A stretch of DNA of 64,000 bases from Polytrichum commune (GCA_950295325.1 OX485803.1:69829554-69893553); one strand, 5' to 3'. Positions 44,957 to 54,867 are shown, counted from the first letter of the stretch. Notes: a model not told the origin generated them from the letters alone. Translations and numbers: made by a program.

Positions 44957-46995
44957 CATATGGGAGCATGAAGCTCGATGGTTGTCCGACTTGTGAAAGA
45001 AATGGCTATCCCAAGAAAAGGACTAGCCTTGTCACCAAGTCTTTGGGGAGCTTCAGAGCAAGTTTTCTTCGCCGCCCGTGCTCAAGTTCATGGAGTTTGA
45101 CAAACCTTTTGAGGTGCATACGGGGGCGAGTAACTTTGCCAATGATGGATTGTTAATGTAAGATGGATGGCCTTTGCATATGGGGGCTTGACGCTTGATG
45201 GTTGTCAAAGAAGACAACCAACTCATGACAAAGAACTTCTTTGCCGTAGTGCATTGCTTGAAAATGTGGCGACATTATTTGGGGTCGCACAAAGCAAAGG
45301 TCTACATGGACAATGTGTCCTAAAAATATTTTAACATATACAAGCGCAACTAAGCGCCAAGTCATTGCGGTGGCATGATAGTTTGGCGCTTATGAAGGTG
45401 GATTTGGTCCACAAACCGGACCGTGGAAATGTGGTGCCGGATGCGCTAAGTAGACGGGAAGAGTCCCAAGCAATGAGAACCATCCAAACCTTGTGGCTAA
45501 TGTGTGCCGGCGAAGGAAACTTGTGATGCAAGATACGGGAGGGGTAAATTAACTACCCCAAACCACAAAAGCTTTTAGGTGAGCTTTGCAAGAGCAAGGT
45601 GCTCAAAGAGGTTTAGTTGGTGGACGGATTGTTCAAGTGTAAGCAAAGTCGGGTGTATGTGCCTCAAGGCAAGTTGAGGCTATCGGTTTTGGAGGAATAT
45701 GATAGTCCTATTGCCGGCCATAGAGGAGGAAGAAAAAACCGCCATAGAATGGTGTCATGGACATGTACAATTGGCGGTGCAAAAATGAGGATATAGCCCA
45801 CTTTGTGAAGGCTTGGATGAAGTGCCAAGTGAACCGAGCCTCTTACCAAAAGCAAGGCCACTTCTTGCAACCGTTGCCTATCCCGTCGGCGCCATGGCAT
45901 AGTATGTGCATGGACTTGATCACAAGCTTGCCGGAGTCACATGGGTATGATGCCATCTTGTTGATGGTATAGCGGTTTGCCAAGTTGGCACACATGGTGC
46001 CGATTGTGGGAACCGCCACCGCGTTGGAGACCGCATAGCCTTTTCTCAAAGGATGGTTGAGGCACCACGGGTTGCCAAAAGTGATTGTGTGGGATCAAGA
46101 TCCAAAGTTCACAAGTGCATTTTCAATGCATTTCTCTAAGGAGGTCGGAATGAAACTAAGGTTTAGCACGGCCTTGCATTCCCAAATGGATGGGAAAGCG
46201 GAGCATGTGAATGGAGTCTTGAAGCAATACTTGAGGAACTTGGTGGGGGCGGACCAAGGAGATTGGGCGGACTATGTGGGTCGAGCGGAGTGTAATTGCA
46301 ATGTAGCCACGCACTTGGCTACCAAGGGGTGGTCTTTCGTGGTGGCTTATGGAGTGGATGCGCTCCAACCTATTAACCTAGCTCTCGAGGGGGCACATTC
46401 AACACTAGAGTTCAACCAAGATGGTGAGGACTTGGCCAAGAAGCGTGAACAAGTCTTGGAGATGACCAAGTTGTTGGTGGAGAAAGCCCGAAGGTGCTAC
46501 GAAGTGCTAGTCAATGCCGGACGACGCGAAGTGGAGAATGAGGTGGGCCAAAAGGGTTGTTAAAGGTGAACAACTTCATTTAGCCGGAAGGCCTCACTCC
46601 AAAAGTTCATGTCCAAAATTGGAGCTTCGTTTTCCATTGTAGAACAAGTGTTCAAGGACATGTATAAGTTGGAATTACCGCCCGAGATCAAAGTGCATCC
46701 GACATTTCATGTCTCATTACGAAAGTCATTTTAGGACGACACCTTGTGGCCCGATCACAAGCAAGTGATTAGGCCACCTCCCGACCTTGTGGAGGTCATT
46801 TGGAACATGAGGTAGGAGGGCATCCTCAAGTGTAGGAAGTCCAAGTGAAAATGAAAGAAAATGTACAAAGGAGTACTTGGTGAAATGGTGAGGATACCAT
46901 GAGAAAGAAACCGCTTGGGTGGCGGCAAGAGACATGGTGAACACCAATGAATTGGTGAAGCACTTTGAAGAAACTAAGGCTAAGGATTCCAATAA
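44957..46995 (+). pseudogene. Degenerate RNase H-integrase-chromodomain remnant of copy D
   Basis: Plus-strand counterpart of the pol pieces in copy C. The integrase region (about 45750-46560) keeps HFVKAWMKCQVN, the MDLITSLPES acid, VIVWDQDPKFTS (second Asp) and HSQMDGKAEHVNG (Glu), interrupted by stops at about 45970 and 46037. Downstream, near 46865, KEYLVKW-stop-GYHEKETAWV is a chromodomain core. The family is therefore a chromovirus. Confidence 0.8.
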
Positions 46996-47828
46996 AATGA
47001 AGTGTAGGCATTGATGAGGACATCAATCTCCTTTAGTGGGGGAGAGACGCTAGTAGCACACTTAGCTTCGAGGCTAATTGCTCCACAACATGAACTTGTT
47101 CTTTGGCTTGAGGGAATAAAGTCCAAACTTTAGTGGTGCAAAGAGAAAAGTATGAGATGAGGTCCTAGTCCTGTACTTGTGCTTGGTTAATGGAAGAGGG
47201 GGAATAGATATGCCAAACTAGGTTGGGTAAGCCGAGTAATTGGGGGCCATGGCTTGGAGGGGCCTTGGATAAAACCAAGAAACTTCTTAATTGTGGGCTT
47301 GTCCGGGCGGGGACAAGGTGATGGCGCGTGCTCATAAAAGTGCTACCCGCGAGCTAACGAGAGTTGGCGCATGGGAGTCATGAACCCATGTCTCGAAAGA
47401 GCAAAGTGGGAACCGAGTCGGGCGGGACTTGGCATCACCCCCGTGCGATCGAGGCGTGGCTTAACAATGGAAAACCATCTCGGAGTTGCAACCGAGACAA
47501 CTTAGTGGAAGCGTTGAGGTCTCGCCTAGATGTGTCACGTTAGGCTAGTGGAGCCTAAAGGGGGAGGCCCCAAAGGAGGGACAACCCAAGTGAGTCCCAA
47601 AGTAGGTGGGTCTAGTATAGGTTAGGTCCTTGGATGAGAGATCCAAGGTCGCTAACGGACCACCTAGGAACGACACCTTTGGGACTATGCCAAATTTGAA
47701 GATGCATTGTGGGGGTCGCGCCCTAAGGTAAACACAATGCCGCACCATAGAGGATGGCAACTTGAGAATTGGTGTGCCGACTACGAGTATAGTCGATGAG
47801 GGCATCGACTCCGTTTGGTGGGGGTGAG

Positions 47829-48801
47829 TGTCGCGCACCGCTCCATGAGGAGTGGCCGAAACACCATGGGCACAAGGGGGACCCCGGAGTGACACCCGGG
47901 ACTTGTGGCGCCATTGGTGAGAGGGCCCAAGTGATCCTAGTGTGGATGAGGTCCCCGGGCGTTGGGAACGCCTCCCATCCACGAAGACTAGGAGGCACAA
48001 GGGTAAGGCCATGAGCTATGCGTAGCTCATGGCGTGGTGATTCTAGAATGCTCAAGAACACCTCAATCGGAGGTGTGAGCTAGGAGTTATGGCCATTTGA
48101 GTGGGGAGCTGTCCCGGGACAGCGCCCTGGTACAGCAGTGCCTGGGAGTGATTCCCGGGACTGCCAAGGTTCAAACAGGCATAACTTCCTTACCACTTGC
48201 CCGAATGGGGCAAGTGAGGAGTCCATCGGCATCTACGTGAAGCGTAGATGAAGATGGAGTGGTTGGTTGCTGGAATCAGACATCATACAAGGAAGTTATG
48301 ATGGTCTGAAGCTGCTGGGGGCTTCTAGGCCCAGCGGCTAAGGGAAAATGTCCACTTGGCCCCAACTCTTGGTAGAGAGACAAGAGGTTGGTTGACGGTG
48401 GGGTAGGGGCCCCGCGTAGAGTCCTAGAGGCTTATATGGGTGAGGTGGTGTGGCCTCACCCACCCGAGGCCGAACGGCAAGGCCTCCATGGGCATTGGCC
48501 CATTGTGAGGCCATAGTTGCCTAGTATGGTTCGGGTTGTTGTAGTGTTGCTCCGGCAATGCGATGATCAACATGGGATTGGACTTCCATGGATGGAAGTC
48601 CACATCTAGGAATGGGTTACGGATTAAGGGGTGAGTCCCGAAAGCAAAGTAGGAGGGTTGGTTCCCTCCTATGAACTATAAGGTCCGGGGTAGGAGGAGC
48701 TAATCATTGGCATGGCGGAATGCGAATGGTTAGCGCTCGTAACCTTTGCTAGAATTGAAAATTGGCAAGATTGTCAAGGGGGGCTAGCAAGGGTTGCGAC
48801 A
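47829..48801 (+). repeat. 3' LTR of copy D
   Basis: 973 bp, TGTCGCGCACC to GGTTGCGACA, preceded by the GGTGGGGGTGAG polypurine tract. At least one substitution (acctctcc versus accgctcc) distinguishes it from the 5' LTR remnant. Confidence 0.93.
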
Positions 48802-48931
48802 GGTCAGGACGCCAGAATGGCGATAAGGACGAAAGCAAGGGACCGCTTTCCTTTTGGGATGATTGATTTCAGGAATATTCCTGGAAGCTCATTTGAGGGC
48901 ACAATGAGCACCCTCTTTTATGACCCCTTCC

Positions 48932-49904
48932 TGTCGCAACCCTTGCTAGGTCCCTTAATAATCTTGCCAATTTTCAATTCTAGCAAAGGTTACGAGTCGC
49001 TAACCCTTCGCATTCCGCCATGCTAATGGATAGCTCCTCTTACCCCGGACCAATAGTTCATAGGAGGGAACCAACCCTCCTACTTTGCTTTCGGGACTCA
49101 CCCCTTAATCGGTAACCCATTTCCCCAATGTGGACTTCCATTCATGGAAGTCCAATCCTATGTTGATCATCGCATTGCCGGAGCAACACTACAACAACCC
49201 GAACCATACTAGGCAACTATGGCCTCACAATAGGCCAAAGCCCATGGAGGCCTTGCCGTTCGGCCTCGGGTGGGTGAGGCCACACCACCTCACCCATATA
49301 AGCCTCTAGGACTTCACGCGGGGCCCCTACCCCACCGTCAACCAACCTCTTGTCTCTCTACCAAGAGTTGGGGCCAAGTGGACATTTTCCTTTAGCTGCT
49401 GGGCCTAGAACCCCCCAGCAGCTTCAGACCATCATAACTTCCTTGTATGATGTCTGATCATAACCACCAACCACTCCATCCTCATCTACGCTTCACGTAG
49501 ATGCCGATGGACTCCTCACTTGCTCCATTCGAGCAAGTCTTGAGGAAGTTATGCCTGTTTGAACCTTGGCAGTCCCGGGAATCCCTCCCAGGCACTGCTG
49601 TACCAGGGCGCTGTCCCGGGACAGCGCCCCACTCAAATGGCCATAACTCCTAGCTCACACCTCCGATTGAGGTGTTCTTGAGCATTCTAGAATCACCACG
49701 CCATGAGCTACGCATAGCTCATGGCCTTGCCCTTGTGCCTCCTAGTCTTCGTGGGTGGGAGGCGTTCCCAACGCCCGGGGCCCTCACCCACACTAGGATC
49801 ACTTGGGCCCTCTCACCAACGGCGCCACAAGTCCCGGGTGTCACTCCGGGGTCCCCCTTGTGCCCATGGTGTTTCGGGCACTCCTCATGGAGAGGTGCGC
49901 GACA
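48932..49904 (-). mobile_element. Solo LTR E of the chromovirus family
   Basis: 973 bp in minus orientation, flanked by CTTCC (48927-48931 and 49905-49909). Removal joins YDPF to LSKFVDY in frame in the methyltransferase-like exon, only 125 bases from the insertion site of copy D. Confidence 0.93.
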
Positions 49905-50400
49905 CTTCCTATCTAAGTTCGTCGATTATGCAAGCCCTAAGTTCAGGGAGGTAGATATCTGGCTTTGGATAGTCGAGGATAGGAGGGCGGAGCAGGTGTA
50001 CGAGCTTGTCCGGAAACTGCAGCCGGAGTATGCAGTCTCCAAGTCTCACTACATCGCCGCACCGGCGGAGGGGGCTTACACGACGTTGAGGGACAAGAAG
50101 ACCAAGTTCGTCAACGTCTTCTGTTTGTACTTCGTGTACAAAGCGGAGTTGTTGAAGGTGCCGAACCACCCTATATCCCGGATGGACAAACTCTTCCAAG
50201 TTCCAGAAGGGTTGGGTGCCAACAAGTGCCTCTACGACGAGGCTAAATACGCGAACTATCCTTTAGATGAGCTGCGGATGGAATTTTACATGAGAATGAT
50301 GAGGACGCTGACGAGGAGAGGGGACTGCATCTTCAACGTCTTCGGAGGCTCAAAACCTGTCTATGCTGCTATGGTAAGTGACTTTCTATAGCTCGTAAGC

Positions 50401-50497
50401 AGTTTGGGTCAATCGACCCAAACTAGGCTCTTTGCAGGTTTGGGTCGACCGACCCAAACTAGGTTTTTTGCAGGTTTGGGTCGACCGGCCCAAACTA
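50401..50497. repeat. Dyad cluster in intron 3 (three sites)
   Basis: Sites at about 50401, 50439 and 50474 with one or no arm mismatches, inside the 50374-50569 intron. Confidence 0.92.
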
Positions 50498-51688
50498 CAC
50501 ATTTCACTTAGTCTTGTATATGTGACTGCCTCGACAAATTCTAATTTCCCTATAACTTGGATTGTATAGATGTCGGGGCTGAATATATACTCCTACATAG
50601 AGGATGGCGATCTGCCATTTTATAGGGTGCAGAAATCGCTGGCGAAGAAGATGGACATCCTCGATTGGATCCCGGGTAGCTACGTCGACGAGGTTGTTCA
50701 GGGTGGCGAAAACCCTCTTGATAGGGTGAGGCGCATCAACCCGGAGGAAATGGCCATGAGGGCCACGACCCAAGTTCCCGAACCTCTGGTCGGGTTGCAT
50801 CCGGGCAATCCGTCCCGCACAGAAGGTGGCGAGGTTGAGGAGGAGGAGGAGGAAGCAGAGGAACACGAGGAGGCGGAGAAGGAAGGCGACATCGAGGAAG
50901 GGGCAACGGGCTTCACGCAACAATCCGAAGCCCCTCAACGGAAGAAGGCGATGCGGGCGGCAACCCCGCAGAGTAAGCTCGTGCCCGTCCTGACTGTGGA
51001 CGATGCACGGGACATGTACTCCAGGGACGCGACCGCCACGTTCAGGGAGAGGAGGAAGTTGAAGGGGAAGAAGCTGTATGGCGACTACTCCGTGGAGGAG
51101 ACCATTGCCATAAGCAGCGAGGACGACGATGATATTGAGCTCGCCAAACGGCTCAGATCAGATCCCCCCTCCCCGACAGCGTTCGCTGGCATGGTTAGGG
51201 TGAAGCCCGAGGTCCTGACTGTGGAGGAGGCGAACGAGAAGATGAGGAGGGACGAGGAGCAACGCGTCCGTCTGCAGAAGGCTGCCGCTGAAGAGCCCTC
51301 AATGCGGAACGAGGTAGCAGAGCTGAGGGCTCTCCTGTTGGAGCAGGAGCGACAGAGGGCGATGGCCCAACCTCCGTCCCACGCCGAATTGATATCACAA
51401 GTGATACAAGGAATGTGGGCGCAAGGTTTGGTGGTGGCTCCCTCCAGCTCCTTCCCGCACTTGCCCCCCGGCTTCCCTCCGCAGAGCATCCCTCAGCAGC
51501 CTGTGCCGCAATCGTCTTTCAGCTTCCAGCACTTGATTCGGCCCCACCAAGTTCCGTACGCGCCGGTCCAGCAAGTGGATGACCCCAACATCTGGCGCGT
51601 CTCTGGAGCCTCCTCCCCTTTGGGCCCTCCACCACTTCGGCCCCCCATAGTCATGGCGCCCCCTCACCAAGCGGACGACCCCAGGATG

Positions 51689-51778
51689 TTTGGGTCGACC
51701 GACCCAAACCCACCATCCACTGGAGTGTCCGAAGGGCCCTCTCCAGATGCAGGACAGTTTGGGTCGGGCGACCCAAAC
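51689..51778. repeat. Two dyads inside coding exon 4
   Basis: Dyads at about 51689 (centre AC) and 51757 (centre GG) are translated as FGSTDPN and FGSGDPN in the same frame. Here the cis element is part of the coding sequence. Confidence 0.92.
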
Positions 51779-52079
51779 CCCGTTGCAGCGCAGTCCTCCC
51801 TTGACCAACATGGGTGTCAACTAGACACGGCCATGCTAGATGTTGAAGGCCTGCAAGGGCCTGGTGATACCTCTACTCCTAACCAAATCGATGAACGCAT
51901 GCATGATGCACATGCGGAGATTGGTTTAGGACAAGGGCATGATGCCGATCGTTTGCAGGAGAAGGTTCCTGACGTCGTCGGAGAAGGCGGTGGCGAGAGA
52001 GGCGGGGCAGCGGGGACGGTGGAGGCTTCCACATCGTCGAGACATGACCAGGGCGAGGTAATACACTGAGCCCTCCCCA

Positions 52080-52101
52080 ATTTGGGTCGACCGACCCAAA
52101 C
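52080..52101. repeat. Single dyad in intron 4
   Basis: One TTTGGGTCG-AC-CGACCCAAA site just after the GAG|gtaata donor at 52057/52058. With it, every recognised intron upstream of the FCP1 exon carries the dyad. Confidence 0.93.
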
Positions 52102-52547
52102 TTCCTGGGTCATTGTCTTGTTGGCGTGGTCGTGTCCCCCTTGCTAGGAGGAAATGCACACCCCCTGCCCCCCCCCGTGCTCTACACTTGCTCCCCCTCC
52201 CCCCAACGTGCCCCCCCGCGATCCCCTTCGTCTCACCTGCACTCGACTACGCTCGACCTTGGCGGCGCGCAACCAATTTTGTAGATGTAGAATTAGGGTA
52301 GTGTGAATGCCCTCGTTCACCGCGGTCCCCCCCAATCAAATTGTACATAGAGATTTGTAAAAATAAAATTATTATTTTTGGCGCCCATATGTTTGCATCC
52401 GTGTCCTAATGTATGTTGTTCCCCTTGTATGTTTTTGTTGCCACCAATGGTCCAATTCTTCTTGTGTTTGCACAAAATTTCCGTTCTGCTTGAGATGGAC
52501 ATAGCATAACATAGTCCTCGTCCGCCTTCTCTCGCTCGTCGCCGCAG

Positions 52548-53360
52548 GGTTCGGAGCATAGCGTCGCAGCTCCCCACCGATCCTCTCCGAGGAGTGTGGA
52601 GGACAGCGCGGTGGTCCCCCCGATTTTGCCCTCGCCACCTTCGCCTCCCAAGACCCGGTTCCTGGTGCTAGACCTCAACGGGGTCCTTGTCCAGTGCGTG
52701 CATTGTCCGAGGGTCCCTACGGTGCCTTTCTGCAAGCCCGAGGACGCCAACTACGATGGACCCCCCGCGTACATCAAAAGCAAGCTAGTGTACCTCCGCC
52801 CGTCCCTTCGGCGCTTCCTACAGGTCGCCCTATCCAAATGGTGGGTGATCATTTGGAGCTCCATGAAGTCCGAGAATACCCAGGCCGTCGTGGAGTTCAT
52901 CTTCAAGGGACTCCAACCCCCGTGCTTGGTCCTAGGACAGGATTCTTGTAAAACATTATACACCCCCGAGGGTAGGGTTGTGAAGAAGCCCAACAACCCC
53001 GCCGTAAACCAATTTCTTAAGGTCTTGAAGCCAGTCGTATGGGACCAGCGTCCGACCATGGTCGGCTGTCCCTACGACGTTCGCCCCACCCGTGACAACA
53101 CGTTGATGGTGGACGACAGCGCTTCCAAAAACATTTTGAACCCGACCTCGAACTTCATAGTTTGCCCCACGTGGACGGTCGAGAAGGTCCGAGACCGCTT
53201 TTTGTTAGACCTACTTAAGTACATTCAAACGCTCGTGGGGAGCAGACTACCCGTGCCCCGGTTCCTTAGTTGTAATCCGATAGGCGAAAGATACATGGAT
53301 CCGAAGGACTATATGTACAGAGAGTTGTACGCTCACGCGAAATATAATAAACTCATTTGA
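52548..53360 (+). CDS. FCP1/NLI-type HAD phosphatase-like domain (exon in phase with the ParB/MTase-like gene)
   Basis: Opens after a good acceptor (gtcgccgcag) and stays open to the TGA ending at 53360. Motifs: FLVLDLNGVLV (HAD motif I with D-x-N instead of D-x-D), YLRPSLRRFL, VIIWSSMK (motif II Ser) and LMVDDSASKNI (motif III Asp pair). The order and spacing fit the FCP1 homology domain, which dephosphorylates phosphoserine in proteins such as the RNA polymerase II tail. The lost second Asp is also seen in plant FCP1-like proteins and may lower activity. The preceding exon ends in phase 0 at 52057 and this one starts in phase 0, so a direct fusion is possible. An alternative acceptor at 52147 would give a short exon ending in a stop. 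A separate gene starting at GTG/ATG further in cannot be excluded. Confidence 0.7.
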   Translation, partial: GSEHSVAAPHRSSPRSVEDSAVVPPILPSPPSPPKTRFLVLDLNGVLVQCVHCPRVPTVPFCKPEDANYDGPPAYIKSKLVYLRPSLRRFLQVALSKWWVIIWSSMKSENTQAVVEFIFKGLQPPCLVLGQDSCKTLYTPEGRVVKKPNNPAVNQFLKVLKPVVWDQRPTMVGCPYDVRPTRDNTLMVDDSASKNILNPTSNFIVCPTWTVEKVRDRFLLDLLKYIQTLVGSRLPVPRFLSCNPIGERYMDPKDYMYRELYAHAKYNKLI

Positions 53361-53487
53361 GATACTACATGGTGTGCCATTGTGTGTGATATATTATGCC
53401 TCAATTGTATATCGATTTTCACATGCTCCTCCCTCCCCCCCTCCCCCCCTCCCCTTGGGTTTTGTTTTGTTTCCTTTTTTGCGCCAG

Positions 53488-54324
53488 CGTTTGGAGCCCT
53501 CGATTGAGATCGTCAGCGAATCAAACTTGGGGAGCTTCTTCTACGAGACCGTCTACGATGCCGCGTCCACCATCGACTACTCCAAGGAGCCTATCAACGC
53601 CGGCGTCGTCGATAGCCCCCCACCCAAGCAAATCTTCCGGCCATCTCTGTCCCCGTCGCCGCTCAAGGGCATAAATCGCAAATGCATCCGGACGTCCCCC
53701 TCTCGGCCCGGCGGCAGTATTACACCTCAACGGCGGCTGCGGATGGACGCTCGGCCCACGAAGAGTGGCACCCTTCCTATCCCTTTGCGGGACGCCTTGC
53801 CCCTCCTCGCCAACTCCGACGGGAACGCCCCCGGTGACAAGGTGAACCCCCCCCCCCCCCCCAAAACATGGTTAACCGCGCATTACAATCATCCCGCACT
53901 TAAAAATTGAACGTGTGACACGTTTGGGTCTTCCTCCCTAAACTAACACATGTGTTCTTGCATTGACGCGTTGCAGGTTGCTCCCACCCGTAAACCTATG
54001 CGGGCTAGTGCGTCCGTCGAGTTGGAGCGTTTCTACTCCATGACCAGAAATGCAAGACAGTCCACTTCATCGTATTCGAATTCTTCGTCGTATAATTCGG
54101 GCGGCCGACGGAATCCAAAATGTGTTTTTGATGGCGGTCACCCCAAGAATGGCTATAGTCGCGGGGCGGAGATTTTCAGGAATGTTGAAGCAATGCGAGC
54201 AAAAGAAGCCGCAGCAAAAGAAAAAGAGGCAAAAGAAAAAGAGGCAAAAGAAAAAGAGGCAAAAGTAAAAAAAGCAAAAGAAAATGAAGCAAAAGAAAAA
54301 GAGGTAGTCTCCGAGGCTAGATAG
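53488..54324 (+). CDS. Two-exon Lys/Glu-rich hypothetical protein (5' end unresolved)
   Basis: Exon a (53488-53841) begins after a gcgccag acceptor and ends GACAAG|gtgaac. Intron 53842-53976 contains a C14-like run and a degenerate dyad (gtttgggtcttcctccctaaac near 53921). Exon b (53977-54324) ends SEAR-stop. All junctions are phase 0. The protein is Ser/Pro-rich with basic patches, then a charged helix of KEKEA repeats (about 54200-54300). No family is recognised. It lies directly after the FCP1 exon and may be an alternative C-terminus of the same transcription unit: FCP1 stop skipped by splicing, or a separate gene whose start I cannot see. Confidence 0.45.
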
Positions 54325-54483
54325 GCCATAGTAGGCGTAGGGTTTTGGGCCATAGGCAAGAACATTTTGGGTCGCACTATCCAATGGATGTGTGGTGTTA
54401 GCATGCTATGCATTTTACATGCCACACTTTGTATGTTTTTTTTTGCAATAATATAAGTGTCACATGATTTCCCCTTCCATATG

Positions 54484-54695
54484 GTCTAAGGTTTGGATTG
54501 CCCTACCTAAACCATCACAAATATGAGTTTGGAATATTTTGTATGTTATATTATATTGGTTCACATATTTCCCCTTCAATATGATCTATGGTTTGGATTG
54601 CCCTACCTAAACCATATTCATACAAGTTTTTGTGCGATAATATGAATGTTTTAAGATTTCCCCTTCAACTTGGCCTAAGGTTTGGATTGCCCGCC
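54484..54695. repeat. Right subterminal degenerate dyads (three copies)
   Basis: Three imperfect copies of gtttggattgccctacctaaac at about 54488, 54593 and 54674, each preceded by tccccttc-a-ttgg-cta-g. They resemble the 20-bp dyad with changed arms (centre shifted). The relic at 39690 has the same type (gtttgggtcgtcctacctaaac). They probably form the subterminal binding region of the right end. Confidence 0.7.
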
Positions 54696-54835
54696 CTAAA
54701 CAATCCCAAATATGAGTTATTAATGGGGTTCTTGTTCTAAACACCCGCTTCAAAGTGTTTGCATCTTACAACTTTCTCCAATACGTGTTCCATTTATCCT
54801 TGTTCTTATTTCTGTGAATGTCTCAAAATGCCCAA

Positions 54836-54863
54836 AAAGTCTCAATTTAACGAATATAGTGTT
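54836..54863 (-). repeat. Right 28-bp terminal inverted repeat of the giant CMC-like element
   Basis: Ends CGAATATAGTGTT; exact reverse complement of 25742-25769, followed by TGAC at 54864-54867. Confidence 0.92.
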
Positions 54864-54867
54864 TGAC

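Larger units (their letters stand above)
44288..48801 (+). mobile_element. Internally deleted chromovirus copy D
   Basis: A truncated 5' LTR (44288-44956) joins directly to the RNase H/integrase part of the interior; a complete 3' LTR follows at 47829-48801. The junction falls in a shared CATTG: LTR gggcattg-gccc and interior ccattg-catatg fuse to gggcattgcatatg. The rest of the LTR, PBS, gag and most of RT are gone. The flanking GGTCA duplication shows it was complete at integration. Confidence 0.92.
42001..52057 (+). pseudogene. ParB-like / N6-N4 DNA-methyltransferase-like multi-exon gene of the giant transposon
   Basis: Exons: 42001-43326, 43544-50373 (containing two LTR-element insertions) and 50570-52057; introns begin GT and end AG and all are phase 0. 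Exon 1 carries a Cys pair (KCSHC, near residue 262) and a ParB/sulfiredoxin-like motif GDFWLIDGQHSVEA (near 346). Without the insertions (TSDs GGTCA and CTTCC), the second exon reads in phase through FYDPFLSKF, VDIWLWIVED, YPLDELRMEFYMRMM and GDCIFNVFGGSKPVYAAM, then MSGLNIYSYIEDGD. This is the order of a permuted (beta-class) N6/N4 methyltransferase: motif IV, later motif I. Motif I lacks the usual GSGTT, so activity is doubtful. The last exon is acidic then coiled (TVEEANEKMRRDEEQRVRL) with Pro-rich and FGSTDPN segments. Breaks: TAG at 42061-42063 (ATG 42157 could be the start), one extra A in the run near 43675, and the two insertions. Confidence 0.6.
25742..54863. mobile_element. Giant CMC-like DNA transposon, 29.1 kb, with ParB/methyltransferase/FCP1 cargo
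   Basis: Defined by perfect 28-bp inverted termini (25742-25769 and 54836-54863), TGAC duplications, and restoration of the interrupted gag-like frame on removal. The termini contain CACTA two bases in (AACACTATATTCG). A 4-bp duplication fits Chapaev-like better than classical CACTA (3 bp), so the superfamily is only CMC-like. Contents: DUF7869-type gene (minus, 26274-29352), dyad arrays, a nested chromovirus (29751-36807), and a long plus-strand gene (42001-53360) followed by one more coding pair (53488-54324). About 11.5 kb is later LTR-element insertion, so the original element was about 17-18 kb. Confidence 0.85.

Noticed and set aside
52113-52301. Short ORF after intron 4 as a separate gene
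   Set aside because: Overlaps the likely intron between 52057 and 52548; Pro/Arg-rich by composition only.
25742-54863. Helitron, because of hairpins near the ends
   Set aside because: The ends are inverted repeats with a target duplication, and no Rep/helicase is present; Helitrons have neither feature.
25742-54863. Classical CACTA with a 3-bp duplication starting exactly at CACTA
   Set aside because: With boundaries at CACTA/TAGTG the flanking triplets (CAA and TTT) disagree. Extending by two bases gives matching TGAC and restores the gag-like frame.
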